A DNA stretch of 64,000 nucleotides from the NCBI GenBank assembly GCA_023079485.1, contig CM041090.1, forward strand, positions 37,040,874 to 37,104,873, written 5' to 3'. The notes under the pieces were generated by a model. The model was given only the letters and a program-made list of their open reading frames with translations, was not told where the DNA came from and made no database searches. This stretch comes from Archilochus colubris. Taxonomy: Eukaryota; Chordata; Aves; Apodiformes; Trochilidae. A program made the translations under genes and the position numbers. Position 1 is the stretch's first letter. Every line of letters starts with the position of its first letter. Below, piece by piece: positions 26,704 to 41,008 of the stretch.

Positions 26704-29700
26704 GTAAATTAATTAAACATTAATCTTAATCAGGAGAGTGTGGTTTAGGTGTTTTTTGTGTTTGTTTTTAATAAGCTCTCCAGGAGGTGTAGTAATAATT
26801 AGGGAGACCCTGAGGCAAACAGGGGAGCCAGGCTGCTGTTCCTATAGTGTCCCCTCACATAGAGGTGTCTGTAAGTCCTGGATGGATTTCCTTGTGGATT
26901 ACTGGGGTAGAAGGCTTCCAAAGTTCATGTCCAAAGAGAAATCTAAAAAATTAGGTGTGACAGCAGCTTACAATTCCCCACTGAAGAGGGAAAGTAAAAA
27001 TCATTTGGACAAGTATTGGTCTTTCATTGTAGAGGGGAGGTTGTTGGTTGTTCCTTGCAGAACGAGGTGAACAAGAAGTCTTCCTTCACCTCACAGAGCT
27101 GAGCGAGGACCAGGTACAGCTCAAGTCCCCATTTCTTTGGAGAACAGGATGCAGAGCAGATGGTCAAGGTCTCAGTGTCCTTCACACAGGTCCAAGAGCA
27201 GGGCTTTAACACTCGTGGAGCTTTCTGTTTTCACCTTTATGGCTGGTATGGATTATTTACCTCCTGTATACGTCGTGCAGAGCCAGGAAAGATTATCCAC
27301 AATTATCTCTGCCTCTTGGATGTTTCAGTTTTGGGACTGATACAGATTAAACTGTGAACCTGTCAAACTTGAGGAAATACCAGGGCTTGACCCCATGGCT
27401 ATGGAGTGGCTGATGGGCTCGTTTTCTCAGGGAAGTGCCAGAATTGATGGGTCAGGCATTTTCCTGAACACTGCTGCCAAGGTAATGGAGCTGACAAAGA
27501 GGCCTTCAGAGCACATTTAGAGGAAGGTCTTCTCTAGATCTGTTTTCTTAATGCTTTCACCTTTGAATGTCTTTACAGAAGGCTGCATGTTAGAAAATAA
27601 TATTTAGAAAAGAAAAATACCTCCAAAGAAGCACAAAATAAAATAAAACATTGATCAACTCCATTCTTCCAAGGGTGACTCTTGTGCGAGAAGTTTTCAC
27701 CCCAAAATATATGACTTGATGTGTGTCATATTCTTTACGATGTTTATTTTTCTTTATCTAAAAAGTTGATTTTAACGTTAGAATGTCCTGTAGTCTCCTG
27801 TCTTTTGCCCCATTAGAAGCTCATATGATGATTTGGATTCAGAAAGATATTGTAGAAAACTGAAAACAATAAAACTTTTAAATATTTTGAGACTTGTACA
27901 ACTGTACAACATCCAGGCAGCATGGGATCTGCTACTTAGGGTCCCAGGTGAATTTCACCAATGTGCCCCAGAGAATTGAACAAAGGAGCAGCCCCTGTGA
28001 ACCAGTGAACCACTTGATTCCTTAAAAGACATGGTGATGCCTCTCTACTCCTGTTTTCAGACTTTAAGCCATATTCTGTCTGTGTTGACAATACTAAATT
28101 TAATGTAATCAAGAGCTAGATTCTAGGGTAGCACTTGTTAGGCAGTTAAAAAGCAATTACCTTTGTTACTGTACAGCTAAATCTTACCATTTTGATCACT
28201 GGTTCAGATTACGTGTTGTTAAGTAAACAAGACAGACTCAGCTTCTTAGACTTGATCTTCTGCTCTTAGCTTTTGAGCATTTAAATCCAAATGGCGTTGG
28301 ATTTTAGTGCAATTAAAACAGAGCACACCGTTGCTGCTGAAATTAAATTCTTACTGTCAAGATACTCTGTGATTTATTAAAGATTACCCTAGTGTATGCA
28401 GGGTTAATAACTGCTCAGTTCCTTACATCACCTTTGAGTTACTTACAAAATTACCTGGTTATTACAGGAAAATGCTTATTGATTTGCCAATCAGCTGTTT
28501 TCTTACCTTTGTCTCTTTGGCCTCCATCCAAATGGACTTTTAGCCAGGTCTACAAAAGAATTCAACACTCGAATGAGCCAAATCTTTCTAAAAATCTGAA
28601 TAACTTGTGCCTAGAGAGTATTGATGGTTTGTTTTTTGTTTTTTTTTTTGAAGGAACTGACCTTGATGATAGCTACTGTATACGTTTGAAAACCCAGAGT
28701 AGCCTTTGTCCACAAAATAAATAGAACTGTCTGTGGCCTGTGTCTGGTTGGAAGTTGAAGGAGTTTCTTTTATTTATTGTCAAAGCTGAGATTTTTTAGA
28801 CTCTCAGATATTTGTTACAGCTGTTCATTAAAGAATCAGTCCTTGTTATTCCACCACTAAGACACTCTAAGCTCCTGGCTTGAATATCAGTCAATATCTC
28901 CCCTAGCTACAACCCTGAGAAAGTGAGAATCCTGTGTACTGAAAGAGACCTGCAAATAGAGAATGTTCATGATGCACTGGCCTCTGCTGTTTTTGTTAAC
29001 AAGTCATAACAGATTCTGTAGTATTTGCTAAGCCATCCTGTAGTGTTTTCCAGCTGAGGAAGGTTTTTTTAAAATACTTAAACCCATCCTGAAAGATGGA
29101 CACATTCTTAATCTGTACAGTTTTTGTTTCAATTCATTTGCTTTTCCTGACATTCTTTATAATCTCTGCTCCCTGTAGAGTTCTTTGAGCTGTTCAAGGA
29201 GCTTATCTAAACTGCCTGAGCATGCTGAGGGTATGGATGGGAGAGGAAAAAAGTCAGGCAGACCCTCCTTGAGAATTTTATTCCTCCCCCTTACAGATCT
29301 TGAGCTGAAAAGATAGTGAGATGTTTTGTGCCAGTTCCCTATGAGCATTCCAGACCTGGTTACTGCCTTTCCCAGTCTCAAGCAGCAACCCCAAGCTCAT
29401 TGCTCACCACCAGCATTTTATGTATGCCACAGGGTGCTCCAGAGATGAGAGCATCACTGAATCTCTGCAGTGGGTGTTGTAGTGGTGTTTGTATCAGCTG
29501 GGTGCCAGCTGATGGTGTCAGGTCTCAGCTATTGTCTTATACTGATTTCAAAGAGGTTTAATTTTCTCTGCAGAGAAGGGAAGTGATCAATGTCATTCCG
29601 TGCTTTACTTTCTCCTCTCTCAGCTTTTTAGAGGTCTTTGTGGATGTATGTGTACTGTTCATATGTGTCATGGAGCCTTGCTCCTTTTCTGGTAGAAACA

Positions 29701-32700
29701 GCTTACACAGCCAGTGACAATTTTCCTCTGGGTAGAATTTTATTTTCTGCTCTGATCTTGCACTGAAACATATCAGGTTCTGTTCTTTTGTGCTACTTGG
29801 ATGCATATGGGAAAGCTGACTGTGAAATCTGGGGCTACAGATTTATGATGGAGCAACTTGTGTAGTAGCACAAGCATCTGGTCCCTGCAGACCACCTGCT
29901 CCAAGCTGTGTGCTCCAAACCCATCAGTTAACAAAGGATTGCAGTCAGCAACCTTAATATCCTGTCTTGCTTATAAACTACAAGTTACACTGAGAAAGGT
30001 CTTGAAGTCTCTAAGGAAATTTCCTCACCATAAATTTGTCTTGATGGCTTTTGATACATTATCTGGAAGAATACACGGGCTGGAACAAATGTCCTAGCTG
30101 AACTTTGGTTCTGGAGGCATTTCCTTACCAGTGAATTGATTGAGCATCACAGGATATCCTTACCCTTAAACTGAATTACTCTTACATCCATATGTGTGCA
30201 TTTGTACACCATATGGACTCACATATAACCATGTTGGTACTGGTTTTAGCTTTTTAGTTGCATGCTGTTGCCTTATAAATAAAGAGACATCAGTAGGAGC
30301 ATTTAACAATAAGAATGTCAAAGTCTTGTATTATCAGCGAGGGATCATTTTCAGGAGAGTATTTATCTGAATTGGAAGTACTTATTTTCTCATTTTCTGC
30401 TCATAGGATCTTTGGACTATCTATTATTAGCTTCCAAATGCTTCTGTGTGGTCCTACATCACATTAGACATCTTTGGAAACAGGAAAATTACCACACACA
30501 TACCTGTGTCACCAACAAGCCCTTTTTTACAATACAACTAATAAAAAGGCTCGTGGTGTCTGTGAGACTCCTGAATTCATAAAATTGGTATTTGTAAACA
30601 TAAAAAAGCTTCAAAGTCAGGTTGGAGCTCATAATGTCCTGGGCATGGAGCATACAGGAAACACATAGCTGAATATTAAGGTTGTCTCTCTTTACTAATT
30701 TTTTTTCCCCTCTACCTATATCTATGTTTTGGCAAAGGAACTTTGACTGATAATCTTCTAAGATAATGTATTTCTTCTGGTTGTCATCCATTTCATTCTC
30801 TATTCTCAGTACTTTCAACGTAGCAGACAAGAAAACTGAAAAGAAGAATACTTGTTCCTGGCTAACTCTTGGATCATTACTCATGTACAGCTGTACAAGT
30901 TGTTAAGTGATATCTCCTTATATCTCCATACAGTAGGATGTCACTGGGAGTATCACTTTATCATGGTATCACAGAATTCCTCAATTGTGCTTTCCAAGAC
31001 TGGCTTTTTTTTCTGTGAAAAGGATTTTTTTTTCTGTGTCTTCATATTGCAGTGTGTGATGATAGATCTGTTTGTTTTGGCTATAAAGGGAATAATGCTT
31101 TCAGTGCTCACTTTTAATACTCTGTGTTTAGCTCTATATTTGCGAGGGAACAGTATGCTGCTCTGCATCCAAGTGGCTTTTATTCTTTAGGGACACAATT
31201 AATTTACACTCCAAAAAAAAAAGGATCCCAAAACATTTCCAAATCTTACAGTAACAACCAATTTTTCCTGCATTTTGGGAGCTTAAAAGATAGAATTTGA
31301 AAATCAGTCATGAATGAATAAACACATTTTTCTTAAGACCAGTGCTTGGTAACTCGTACCTCATGGCCTTGTTAAGTCAAAAGCAGTTACATTACTGAAA
31401 ATATTAAAGAGATATAAAAAATTTCTAACCATGATTTAAGCCCTGGAGTAGATAAAAATGCTAAAAATAATCAATTGTTGTAAAAAAGAACGCAGAATTT
31501 TTCATTAAATTATTATTGAGAAGAAGAAAGATGGCATGTTTCTATTTTAATACAATAAAGATGAGATTTCTGTTTGATCCAGAAGTAGAGCTAAAATGAA
31601 GCAATCAGTCTCACAAATAATTTTAGGTTTTTTAGTGGAAAAACTAAGATGTGCCCTTATTTCTAATGGTAGATGGAATGACTCAGGTAAGTTTAAGTTT
31701 GCAAATGGACATTTGTCCCTAATAAAATTATGGAAATATGATATGGGATACGGTCAGCAGTGACTCAGTCAAGACATTACTAATGCAAATGATGGTTTAT
31801 GGAGAATATCTCTTGTCTGAAGTGTTTATTATTAATTATTATGATAAAACATGGAAGTTATTTTAATGTGTTCAGTACAACATTTTGTTATAGAGAAATA
31901 GCATTAAGCCAAATTGGCTTACTCTGTGTTAAATCAAATAAAGACTAATTAGCTGGTAGAACCAGGTAGGTGGTTGTAAGTGAGAAAACCTCATGGGAAG
32001 TTTCCAAAGAGATGCTTTGCTTCATAGTGTTAAGAACAAGAAGCATCATCTCTCTTGTTTATTCAAGATGAGATTGAGAGATGACCTGGTCCTGTTCTCT
32101 AAACACTTACATGTGGCCATGACTTCCAGTGGTTGTGGGTCTTTTATCAGAGTAACATGATCAGATCCACTGGCTGTTGGCTGAAAATTAAAAAAAAAAA
32201 AAATCAGTTCAGAACAAGCATGATTTAAAAGCTGTCCATTGAAACAACTACCTTATATTACTTGAAAACATTAAACCAAGGCTTTTTAGGCTATAATTTT
32301 GGTAGATATTTTGTGATTGATATGAAAATTATGAGTGCAGAAGGTTAGTGCAGATGGTTGCAGTAGCCCTTTTGAGGCTCAAACTGTCACAGTAAAGAGG
32401 ATAGAAGAATAATTTCTATTTCACCTTTTTGCATTCATGCTCTTTGACCACAAAGGAACTTTGATCTATTGAAATAAGAAAGGGAGTAAATCTTATTATT
32501 AACCTAGAAATTGTTTGCTATTTTCTCATTCTGTGCTTTTGGACCTTTAGTAATATGTTTTATACCTCTTCTGCATTAAACAGAAATTAAAATTGACATG
32601 ATCATTTTCCTCAAAGCTTAGTCAGGGTTAACAGGGTCTCCCTCTATTTTGCAAATATTTGATGGCAGTCAACACATTGACCCAATACCCCTGTTTTTCA

Positions 32701-33612
32701 CACCATCTGCAGAGCATTTCCATACAATGGGAAATTAATCAGTACTATTGATCTGTCATCTGCTTTCTGTGACATTTCCACAGTGTTTTTAATATCATGC
32801 TCTTTTCTATTTTACTTATTTTAGGAAAACCTTAAAAGATTTTATGTGTTTTGAGTTCTGTTAGCTACCGTGCATTTTAGGGTTATAAGGATATTAGTGT
32901 ATTTAGGGGGTCGTGAGAATATTAAACACAAACCTAACAGCACCCACAGTTTTCACTTTATTTCCTCAGGTGTATTTGTGTTACTCTTTCAATAGGGAAA
33001 GCTATTTAAGATAAGAAATTTGAAGGGCTTATTTAACTGATCTACTATGAAGACATCTTCATGTTCACGGGACAGTTTTTACTCACCTTTTTTTTACCTT
33101 TCATGAGGTTTCATCATGCTTTCTTTTTGCTTTAATCTCAAGATCTTTGGATTTTATAGCCTGTAAACCCTCCAGGGCAGGTTACTTACTGTATGTCTGT
33201 GCTACACTGAAACTAAACCCTAGGTGTGTTTGGATACGCATTGGTAAGTGGTCATTTACATCAAGACTTTAAGTCTTCTGGATGTGAGCAAAATCTGGTG
33301 GTTTTGTATTGTGCCTATTCCATCTTTGCATGTACTGAAGCTCCTTTGGCTCTGAGTGTCCATTCTGTCCTTCTGCTGAGAATGAGCATGGCAGGAGGTA
33401 GATAGTCTGGGCACCAAGTCTGGAGGGATATCCACAAACAGGACATGGTAGTGCCATCAGCAGTTCTGGAAAACAAGTGTGAAAACTGCTAGGAATGAGA
33501 ACAAAGTACTCCCTTCTTCCACGTCACCCTTTCAGCTGCAGTGGAAGGAGTAGATAGGAGGGAAAAGACTGCCCCAATCCAAGATAAAACTCTCACCAGA
33601 AGCTGAAGTAAC

Positions 33613-34084
<472 letters not shown>

Positions 34085-37000
34085 TAGGACTACAGGACAC
34101 TAGTGGTTGTCCTATGGTGAAAATGTCATGTCTAGCAGTATCAAGAGATACTACTCTAGAAGAAAACCCATCAACTTTTATGGCTTTGGGAATACTTTTT
34201 CTGCCTGGTATGGTTCACTGGTCACAGAGTGTTTCTGAGCAGAAGAGGATGGCATCTGTGTGCTTGACATCTTTTAAATAGCCTGTTAGAGCACATTGTT
34301 TTATGTTAGCCTCTCAGGAGGATTTCCACATTCACCTTCATATTGTGATTTTCATTTGTCACTATTCTAGCCCAGAGTAACACTTGCAAATTGTCTCTGC
34401 AAGGAAGCAGAATCATTGCTTGTAGTGAACTGGTCTGGTCTGACTGTGCACAGAGATAGCCATGTACCCCATCACCCAGCTGTGGTGTCTGGTTTGCCAG
34501 CAGTGGGTGGGAAGGAGCCTAAAGCTCCTTGCTAGCTTGTTAGGGATTGGGAAGGGTGCAGCTGGTGGTGGGACTGAGTGGTCAGCACTCAGTTTTTGAG
34601 CACCCAGTATTGAGGCAGGAATCATCTGCAGCTTTCTGTCTTCTAGTGAACGCTAAGTTTTTTAAAATAGAGAGATTTAATGTAAGAATGAATCGGTTTC
34701 CTTATTCAGATGTGAAGTCATTGTAGTGAAAACTCCTAAATCTGCAATTTCCATGGTAAAATATTAATTGTGTTCTACCTCACTAGGTGATTTAATTTTT
34801 GTTATTAACGCTAGGGAAGATATATTCACTTACAACTGTCAAAACCCAAAAGCTTTAAGACTAAGTATCATCATTGAAATAAACAAATGGTTTTCTGAGT
34901 ATTACAATGAAAACAAACAATATATAATTTACTGAACTGGAAACTGTCACTAGATGGATTAGATGCAAAACTTCATTGCATTTACTAAGGAATGTTGTTT
35001 GGAATGATAGTAAGAACTTCGTTTCTACCTTGTACATCTTGTATCTATGCTATTCTCCATTTGGCTGGAGAGACCTTTAGCTAAATCTAGTTAAAGGGAA
35101 TTATCTTTACTTAGCAAAAGTGCCTTTGATTCTGCCATAGCTGCTGACAGGTGATCCTGGGACTCAGAGCTATGTTCATTGTTTACTTCAGGGACTGGCA
35201 GAATGTGTAAATGTAACTTAGAGCAAGATAAACTGCTTCCTTTAGTCATAGAGCACGCTGAAGAGTTTTTTCATGATCTGACAGATTATTTAGCAGAATA
35301 GTGAACTGAGTAATTATGAGATGTTGTATCCTAAAAAGTCACTGGAGGAAGAAAATCTCTCCCAGATGTAGTTGCAAAGTCATTTATAGTGGCAGCTGTG
35401 GCACCTGAAATAGCGACTGCAGATCAGACGGTGAAGAACATAATTTTTATTGATCTGTTCTGCCTCGAGAAGTTCAAGCACAAGGAAGGTGAATCTGCCT
35501 AAGGGGGAGAACAGGATTAAAACCCATTGCCTAACATGAAAAGCTCTGTAGCTTGCTTTGAATACTCCAAGCATCTGCTGTCATGCTGGGTTTCCGAGGG
35601 AAAGTCAACTCATGGCATTGTACTACCAGGCTGTCCATCTTCTCTAACTCCCAGCAGCAACCTAGAGTGGAAATGTGATAAGTATCCTTTGGAAACTTGT
35701 CCTCATTGATTTCCTTTATGGGAGCAGGAGCGTGGCAGGATGTGCTATCTGCCAGCCTCTGCTCCCTGCACAGCCATCCATTTCCAGTGATTGCTTTGGA
35801 GCTGGTAACTTATAATTACTGTTTTAATAGTGTAGTGTTATTTCATATGGTAGTGTTACCTGCCTTGCTTGAAGAGAAAGGGAGTGATGTGTCCTTGGTT
35901 GTTTGCTTTTTTTTTTTTTTAAACCATGTTCACCTGTGGATGGAAATTTGGTGTATTGTTTAAGGTAGAATATTTGGAAGAACAGAAAGAGGTAAGGACA
36001 CCAAAACACATAAAGAACATGCATCTTACATTCATTCTTTGGTCTAAAGTGCTTTATACTTCCTCGGGTTCCAGCATGAATCACTCCACAATGTTGCTGC
36101 TTTATCCCCTTCTCCTCCTTCCCTTACCCTATTGCCTTCCCTCACAGCCATGGTGAGTTGGCACATCCAACCTCCCTGCCTGCCAAAACAGTGTCCTTGG
36201 GACATGTGGCATCCCAGCCAGCTGCTTCCTACAGGCTTCACTGTAGAGGCAGTCATCCTTTTGTTCAGCAGCAGTTTTCCCAGCTTTGGTGCTTCTTATG
36301 CTTGCAAGCAGGTGAAACCCAATGACTGACAGGACAACTTGCACGACACCGTTGTTTCATTCTCCCTCGATTTGGTTTTGTTCTCCTTTGTGTGTAATTA
36401 AATACTCACCTGCTGCAGTTCTCAGGGGTACAGAAATTGATAGAGTAAGGGAATAAACCCACTGGTAGATCCACAGTTTATAGGACACAGTAATGAAGAT
36501 ACCCAGGTGCACCTTTACGTTCACCTCCTCAGTTATCTCCATTTCTCAAGGACAGTCTCCCACCCTTTGCAGGTTCTGCTGCTGCTGTAGCAGAGAGAGC
36601 CCCACATGCAGGGCTGGTGTGATGGGATGCTCCTTTCCTAGAGAATACCAGATCCAGTCATATTAATATAATTCATCTGTAGTTGCCAGAATAATGGAGA
36701 AGGGCAATCAGTCTTGCCTCTGATTATCAAAACTTCCCTAGCAAGTGAGGTGACCCTCAGAAGGCATGTCAGTAATTTTCCACCATCTCAAGCAGGAGTA
36801 AACAATTTTACTGCCACTGGTCTGCATGGGGAGGTGTTATGCATGAAGGACTAGGGAGTTTGAAGTCCCCCAGGCTAATGGCAATCCCCCAGAAGGCACC
36901 CATCAGTTCACCCTGCCACAATTAACCTGAATTTGCTCCTGGTGAGGATGTTCACAAGAGTGGTGATGCCAACCAAGTGTCTCTGGAAGCTGCTTTCTAG

Positions 37001-39270
37001 CTCCTAGTGTTTGCACAGATGACTCTGCAAGTTGTACAGTAACTAAAGCCAGGCAGGTTGATGAACAAGGTTTAGGAAAGTTGTTTTGCCAGAATAAAAA
37101 TAGTACGTTCAAATGTTGATTGTAGAAACTGATCAAAAATACTGCTAAAAACTGGATAGCGATAAAAATATATTGAGCAGTGAAATCCTGTTGGGGGCTG
37201 CTGCTGAATAAATTCAATTTTGATAGCCAGGCTAGAATGTATATAGATTCAATAGCTCATTTTTGTCACACTTAGGGTCCTGATCCTATATGTATTCAGT
37301 TAAGTTGTTATGTGCCTTTATGGGTAGCATGTTAATTCTCAGCATTTTCTGAGTACAGTGCCAGAGCAACTTGTTATTTATTGGATTTATTGGTTTTGGG
37401 CAAGTCAGAGTCTCACTTGTTAAAGGTCTGCTTCATGATTTACTTCCAAATGTTTGATCTGGGATGTGAATATTGCACAGCATCAGAGGAGTTAAGGAAA
37501 GCAAGAGTGAAAGTAGCATGTCTGCTTGAATTTGATGTGACAGTGGAAATGGGGATGAGTCTTTTCCTACTCTTAATAATACACATGTTCAGAGGTTGCA
37601 AGATTAAGTCTCCTACCTACTTTCTCACACAGAGAAAAGTTGCTTAGAGCTGAGCAAGTAGCAGCTCCCATTTAGATGAGCCAGAGACCTACGTGCTCCA
37701 TGGCTTTCAACCATGGTGTAATACGGTGTTTGGGATCCATGCAGGAACACTTCAAAGTTCCTTGGTGTTACTTACACTGTTGTGCACCTTTTCATGCAGG
37801 ATACACAGTGATGCACTGTAGCACATGAAGAAGTGTCAGTCTAATTCCTTCTCATTGCATTAGTCCTTAATTCCGTGATTTCAGTTAGTTTAGTTGCAAC
37901 ATGGGTTTCTTCTGAAGTGGAATATAGGTGGCAGAATTTGCCCCTGTGTCAAATCAGCTCTTTACATTTTATGCTGAACTTTTTTGGTTTTTCATATGAA
38001 GTAAATCCAGGCAGACTGATTGTGAGAGTTTTCCCAGGTTAGTAACATGCAGCTGGTAGCAATTTATAGAAAATCCTGTGCCCTGTTCTGTAGCAAAAGT
38101 CTCTTTTATTCCGACGGGTTGAAAGGTCTAAATTTACTAAGAAAAATATGATTCATAAAGGAAAGGTGTGGGGTTTTTTCAGCTAGCAGGACTGCAGTAA
38201 TTAAGGTGATGCAGGCTGCTTTTTAAGTGGTGAATCTTAAAATATTTTGGGAAAGGCTTAAAGTATTAGTGGTCTGAGGACCAATTCAATGTACAGCTCT
38301 GGAACACATTCCTTGGAATAAGTCATATCTTGCAAGTCTGGACTGTAGTACCATGTAAGATTTAGTGCCACTGGTGCTTATTCAAAAACGTTATTAGCTC
38401 TTACTGACAGAGGTGAGGGAATATTCAAACGTTCACATTTTTAAAAATTTAAAATATGTTTTGTCTCTATCTGTGTGATAGTTAACAATAATAAGAAACA
38501 CCCATTTTAATTTAGTGCCAGGTAGTGTGTTACAGATGTGATCTGCAGCCTCCAGTGTCAGAAAGATTCCTTTCACTGAATTGAAATGGTTTTGAATTAG
38601 CCCTGAATGCTTCACTGCCAAACCCATGAGCTCTAAAGTCTTGTCAGCACAAGAAAAGCAGAAGTATTTTAAAATCATGTGATATTTTTATTTTCAATCA
38701 CACTAATAGTTTGAGGCAATCTGATTTGCCTTGTGAGTTTTAAAGGTGGTGGGAATGGTTGGGCTTTTAAGTTTATTTTCTCAGGAAGAATAGAAACTTA
38801 TTTCTGTAAAAATCCAAAGTGAAGCTGTTCTGTCTCGAGGGGCTGAGGCTTCTAGAAAAAGTACTAGGAGACTTGCACTAAAAGGAAGAAAGATGGGGAC
38901 CATAAACCCTTCACCAACAGAATATCTCTATCGACCTTTTGCCCTTTTTGCAGCAATCCTGAAAACTGGAAGAAAGGTAAATTTCTTTTGTGTTCTAGGT
39001 GCAGATGGAAAAGGTTGCACTGTGTTAAATAATGTAAAGTACATTTGCCTGCAGGGACTTGGATCTTTGGCACAGTCTCTTGTTACTGTTTCTTTGCTGG
39101 CTATTTCATCAGTCTTTTAAATACTGGAAATGCTGCTTTTCCTCATCATTCTGCCCTTTGACATATATTAAAATGCAGTCCTGTGGAGCTGGATTTCAGA
39201 CTGATCAGTGCTCAGCTCTGATCTGCTCTTCAAGGGATTTCTGGCGCTTCTGGATGTGCTGGCAAAGGCT

Positions 39271-39329
39271 GAGGTTTTGACCAAAAACTCAGATTGAGGT
39301 TTTGACTAAAGGCTGAGGTTTTGACTAAA
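39271..39329. repeat. Three irregular copies of a 15-bp unit
   Basis: GAGGTTTTGAC(C/T)AAA occurs at 39271, 39296 and 39315 with different spacers. Two of the copies share the preceding AAAGGCT. This is a degenerate minisatellite-like cluster. Confidence 0.8.
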
Positions 39330-39491
39330 ACATTTATAGAGGTAAGGAGCACTCTGTCACAGTCTAGTAGCCATCTCTGCACATCATAGGTTGTGCTTAT
39401 ATGAAGAAATGATGTCCCAGCTGGCAGGAGAAAGATGATGAATTTGCACCACTACATCACCCTCACCTCCACGTCCCCTCTTCAGAGATAA

Positions 39492-39521
39492 ATAGCTGTA
39501 TCAGCTATAGCTGTATCAGCT
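39492..39521. repeat. Perfect 15-bp tandem duplication
   Basis: ATAGCTGTATCAGCT occurs twice, head to tail, without differences. This is a local slippage-type duplication. Confidence 0.92.
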
Positions 39522-40675
39522 AACTCCAGATATCCAGTCAGCCCAGTAGACTGTCTCCAAAAATGGCCAATAGCAGATTGGAAAAAGGTGAATTAAACAG
39601 ATACTTGCCCAGAATATTCTCCAGCCCACCACTGAATTACATTTCAAGGTCTTACTCACCCAGAGGGAAGTATTTTGTGTTTAGTAGCCACAGATGGTTT
39701 TAATTGCATGAATACATCCCATCATTTTTTCAAGTTATGCAACCAGCCCTGACGTCCCGTGGCAGGGAGCTGCAGAGCTTACCTATTCACAGCATCATCA
39801 CAGATCTGCTGCTCTGGGTAAGAGGAGCTGATTCTCTCCTTGCTCATTGGATTTGTAAATCAGTTTGAGATATGCCTACAGCCAGATGGATGGACAAAAG
39901 AAGATGTATTTGAATCAATATACAAACCACTACATGTAGTTCTGGCTGCAGGGACCTGATATTTGGCCACTGGCCTCCACTTCTGTGCATTCTGCCATCA
40001 CTTCATGGATATTGTTACTTGAGCTGATGACATGAACTCTTTCTTTACATGATACAACTTTACAGTTTTGATTCTACAACAAAATCAGTTTTTGCTTTTC
40101 ATAAGAGAGAGAAAATTTGAGTGTATCATGATGGAAAGCCTAAATTAATATTCACATCTGTTTTTTTTCTAGTATGAGTGGTGGGACTTTGGAGATGTTT
40201 TTAAATGGGAGCAAGGGTAGCTGGCCTATTAGCTAAGACTGCACAGCACAGAAAAATACCTTGTCACCTTAAGAGGAATTCTTGGTCCTATTTGTGTGGG
40301 GTTTTTTAGTGATGTTTTCCACCAAATATTTGTTTTTTCACTGCTTGACAGACTCTCCCGAAGGTCCCATCAAGTTCTCATGGCTACTAGGATATTTTTT
40401 ACCGTAATTTCTGTCCCATATGGAGAAGGAAAACTTTTGCCTTTTCATAGATATATGTAGATTCTGAAAACCTTTAACAAAAATCTTTCTTTTCTGAGTC
40501 CAAGGACCTTTTCATCCTCTTTGCAAGCTCCTGGGGAGTTTCATAAGGCCCTTAAGTTTTTTTTCTGCCTGAAAGATCCAGGCACAAGGTGCTGGGAAAG
40601 TCAGTCCATGGTGCAAGGCTGCAGAGGACATCTGCTCCTCCACTTCTGTAGGGGAGAATTATCATAATATAGAAG

Positions 40676-40680
40676 AATAG
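40676..40680. repeat. Target-site duplication, left copy
   Basis: AATAG directly precedes the TG of the LTR and is repeated directly after its terminal CA. Confidence 0.85.
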
Positions 40681-41003
40681 TGTAGTGTAATGAGGCAACC
40701 AGGTGCCACTAATTGCCAGGTAGTGGGCGTGAGTTGTGTTAAGCCCACCTGTGCCTGGTTAGGGCGGGCCCCCACTGCGCATGAGCAGGACCAGGGGGCC
40801 AATAAAAGGTGAGGCCTGAGACACAGGTGGAGCTCAGTCCTGAGCTAGCCAGCAGAGAGGTTGGTTGCTCTTGGAGCAACAGCACCGATCTGGGCTAGTC
40901 AACTCTGAGAGCCATAGGCTTAGAGCATTGCTCGTGAGTCTCTGCTGGAACACCTGGTTGGACCTTGAAGCGCCGTTCCCTAAGAGAGGTTTGTCTTGCT
41001 ACA
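40681..41003 (+). mobile_element. Solo LTR of an endogenous retrovirus, sense to KCNH5
   Basis: The 323-bp element begins TGTAG and ends CTACA, the TG...CA ends with a short inverted repeat typical of LTRs. It is flanked on both sides by AATAG (40676-40680 and 41004-41008), a 5-bp target-site duplication. Inside, a GC-rich U3-like part (CCCCCACTGCGCATGAGCAG) precedes AATAAAAGG at 40801, which could serve as TATA-like box or polyadenylation signal and suggests plus orientation. Downstream are two hairpins: AGCTCAG/CTGAGCT at 40831-40846 and GTTGCTC/GAGCAAC at 40864-40880. No retroviral coding region adjoins it, so it is a solo LTR left by recombination between the two LTRs of a provirus. A 5-bp duplication is known for ERVL-like and some other retroviruses; I do not assign the family. 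Confidence 0.9.
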
Positions 41004-41008
41004 AATAG
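41004..41008. repeat. Target-site duplication, right copy
   Basis: AATAG directly follows the terminal CA of the LTR and is identical to the left copy, supporting both LTR boundaries. Confidence 0.85.

Noticed and set aside
27363..27520. About 50 open codons with protein-like composition (DPMAMEWLMG, NTAAKVMELTKRP)
   Set aside because: Considered a retrocopy or lost exon. There is no recognisable homology and no clean splice sites, and the length is compatible with chance.
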